A DNA stretch of 64,000 nt, taken from GCA-2683135 sp964507445 (lineage in GTDB: Bacteria; Planctomycetota; GCA-002687715). The stretch lies in NCBI GenBank assembly GCA_964507445.1, contig CAZDQF010000012.1:62001-126000 (forward strand), read 5' to 3'. The notes below the pieces were generated by a model. That model searched no databases and was not told the origin of the DNA. It saw nothing but the letters and a program-made list of their open reading frames with translations. The translations under genes were made by a program, and so were the position numbers. Shown here piece by piece: positions 62,616-64,000 of this stretch (the first letter of the stretch is position 1; each line of letters opens with the position of its first letter).

Positions 62616-63050
62616 ATGGGCTCTGATCGCCCCTCGGATCGGTTCCTGGAAGCGTTGATCGCGGCGTTCGTGTCCTGCCATGAGGCGGACCTGCCGCCCG
62701 TGTCCGACACCCGGGCATCAGCGCGCCTGAGGCAGATGATCCAGCGGTTGCCGCGCTCGGAGCGCGCCCTGCTGAACGGGGGCTTCATGGTGCTCCAGTC
62801 TCTGGCGATCTTGCGCTTCGGGCGTCCCGTTCAAGGGCTCGGCGTGGACCGCGCGCGCCGCCTGGTGCGGTCCCTGGAGGGTGCTCCGCTGAAGCCCCTG
62901 CGCAGGCTCCACTACGGATTGAAGATGCTCTGCCAGTTCTCCTACTTCGCTGACGAAGGTGCGTGGGCGGCCTGTGACTACGGAGGGCCCTGGCTGGGTC
63001 GCGTGGAGGTGGAGGTGTCGGAGCCGCCGGACCTGGGAGGGCAGGTGTGA
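62616..63050 (+). CDS. Small partner protein of GMC oxidoreductase
   Basis: This 144-residue mostly helical protein has a C-terminal FSYFADEGAWAACDYGGP segment. Similar segments occur in gluconate 2-dehydrogenase subunit 3-like domains fused to, or encoded beside, GMC flavoenzymes in proteobacteria and myxobacteria. It has no signal peptide. Its stop overlaps the GTG of the oxidoreductase as GTGA. It probably stabilises or helps fold the flavoprotein; this is inferred from position. A gap of 42 bases separates it from mutS. Confidence 0.7.
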   Translation: MGSDRPSDRFLEALIAAFVSCHEADLPPVSDTRASARLRQMIQRLPRSERALLNGGFMVLQSLAILRFGRPVQGLGVDRARRLVRSLEGAPLKPLRRLHYGLKMLCQFSYFADEGAWAACDYGGPWLGRVEVEVSEPPDLGGQV

Positions 63051-64000
63051 CCCGTGAGCTACGCTGCGAGGTCTGCGTGGTGGGCTCCGGGGCGGGAGGG
63101 TCGGCCGCGGCCGCCACCTACGCCGCCGGGGGGCGCGACACCCTGTTGCTGGAGGCGGGCGCGCACCATCCGCCGTCCACCTTCGATCAACGTGAGGATC
63201 AGATGATCCCTCGTCTCTACGCCGACGCGGGCCTCCGCATGACGTCGGATCAGTCCATGATGGTCATGTCCGGCGAGGGGCTCGGTGGTTCCACGGTCCA
63301 CAACACGGGGCTGGCGGTCCCCGCTCCGCGGGCCGTGCTGGATCGTTGGGGCGCTGACGGTGGCCTGCCCGTAGATCCGGCGGCGTTCGACGCAGCTCAG
63401 CAGGAGGTCCTCCGACGCATGGAGGCGCGGCCTGTTGATGACGACGAGATCAACACCAACAACCGTCTCCTCATGGAGGGTGCGCGGTCGGTCGGGCTCT
63501 CCTACATGGTGGCCCGCCACAATCGCCGACGTTGCTCCGGGTGCGGCTTCTGCATGATTGGTTGCGCCTACAACCGAAAACGCAACGCCCTGTTCTCGTG
63601 GCTGGAGGAGGGGGTGAGGTCGGGGCTTCGGATGGTCGTCGAGTCACCGGTGGAGCGCATCGTTGAACGAGCGGACCATGCCCTGGTCCGAGGGGCCGGG
63701 TTCACCGTGCGCGCCCAGGAGGTGGTGGTGGCGGGGTCGGCCATCGGCACTCCAGTGCTCCTGCGTCGCTCCGGGCTGGGGCCACGGCGGGTCGGGCGCA
63801 ACCTGCGGTTGCACCCCTTCGCGCCGGTCGCGGCGGTGTTCGATGAGCCTGTTTCCGCATGGCGCGGGGTTCCCCAGTCGGTGCTGGTCACCGGAGGCGC
63901 CCGGTTCCTGGAGGGCGGCCGTGGCGGCTGGATCCTCATGGCCGCGGGCCGCGGGCCCCGCGGGGCGGCGGCCCGGGGGCCCGGGGAGTGGGCCGGGCGG
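63047..64000 (+). CDS. GMC-type FAD oxidoreductase (partial, C-terminus cut)
   Basis: At least 318 residues are visible from GTG 63047. The N-terminal FAD motif is CVVGSGAGGSAAAAT, followed by LLLEAG and GEGLGGSTVHNTGLA, which are standard GMC flavin-binding blocks. A Cys-rich motif, CSGCGFCMIGC, follows in the middle, as in the GMC subgroup that includes long-chain alcohol oxidases and cholesterol oxidase-like proteins. The C-terminal catalytic His region lies beyond the window. The last 55 bases are almost pure G and C and translate into an odd Arg/Gly/Ala/Pro run, so their accuracy is uncertain. Confidence 0.85.
   Translation, partial: MTRELRCEVCVVGSGAGGSAAAATYAAGGRDTLLLEAGAHHPPSTFDQREDQMIPRLYADAGLRMTSDQSMMVMSGEGLGGSTVHNTGLAVPAPRAVLDRWGADGGLPVDPAAFDAAQQEVLRRMEARPVDDDEINTNNRLLMEGARSVGLSYMVARHNRRRCSGCGFCMIGCAYNRKRNALFSWLEEGVRSGLRMVVESPVERIVERADHALVRGAGFTVRAQEVVVAGSAIGTPVLLRRSGLGPRRVGRNLRLHPFAPVAAVFDEPVSAWRGVPQSVLVTGGARFLEGGRGGWILMAAGRGPRGAAARGPGEWAGR

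Overview
The window is about two-thirds G+C and densely coded, with many 4- to 11-base gene overlaps, no RNA genes that I recognise, and no insertion sequences, phage genes or CRISPR arrays. The content suggests a free-living, Gram-negative-type, lipid-degrading bacterium. The best guess is Planctomycetota: very large secreted TIG/FG-GAP proteins, several secreted proteins with a similar C-terminal beta module, FHA-rich signalling, VTC plus DUF4956, DUF255, and an ECF-like sigma factor. This placement is inference, because no rRNA or ribosomal protein is present.

Layout. Positions 1-730 hold the end of an LptF/LptG-type permease. From 743 to 9155, on the minus strand, lie a PcrA/UvrD helicase, an FHA-GAF-AAA+-Fis sigma-54 activator, a membrane protein with a cytoplasmic FHA domain and an outside CAP domain, and a second FHA membrane protein. 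A good sigma-54-type promoter (GG-N10-GC) sits between the activator and the FHA-CAP gene. From 9364 to 10798 is a VTC polyphosphate polymerase-like gene coupled to a DUF4956 membrane gene. From 10817 to 13777 is a glycine-rich secreted Ig-like protein, whose paralogue lies at 56191-58890. From 13856 to 19568, on the minus strand, are rtcB, purU, a small membrane protein, a metallo-beta-lactamase/double-rhodanese protein and a GT39-type glycosyltransferase.

The centre (19592-38117) is a secreted-protein island: a right-handed beta-helix protein, then two giant paralogous trypsin-like proteases of 3946 and 1578 residues built from TIG domains and other repeats. In the larger one, two seven-repeat FG-GAP propellers appear to be inserted inside TIG domains. 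A 72-bp relic of the beta-helix gene's 3' end lies beside the smaller giant gene, which indicates that the convergent locus was duplicated.

From 38381 to 44852, on the minus strand, is a lipid-use cluster: sigma factor, PaaK-like acyl-CoA ligase, patatin lipase, FadB-type and FadA-type enzymes, with translational coupling at two junctions. From 45282 to 49071 are an SLC13 transporter, an acyltransferase, an AlgH/YqgE protein and an unknown protein. A strong U8 intrinsic terminator in front of the SLC13 gene has no gene upstream of it. From 49072 to 54913, minus strand, are a DUF255 thioredoxin-fold protein, a secreted M14 carboxypeptidase and a polytopic membrane protein. From 55056 to the end are a ThiF/MoeB-type adenylyltransferase, the second glycine-rich protein, a QueD with an N-terminal extension, mutS, and a GMC oxidoreductase with its small partner, cut by the window end.
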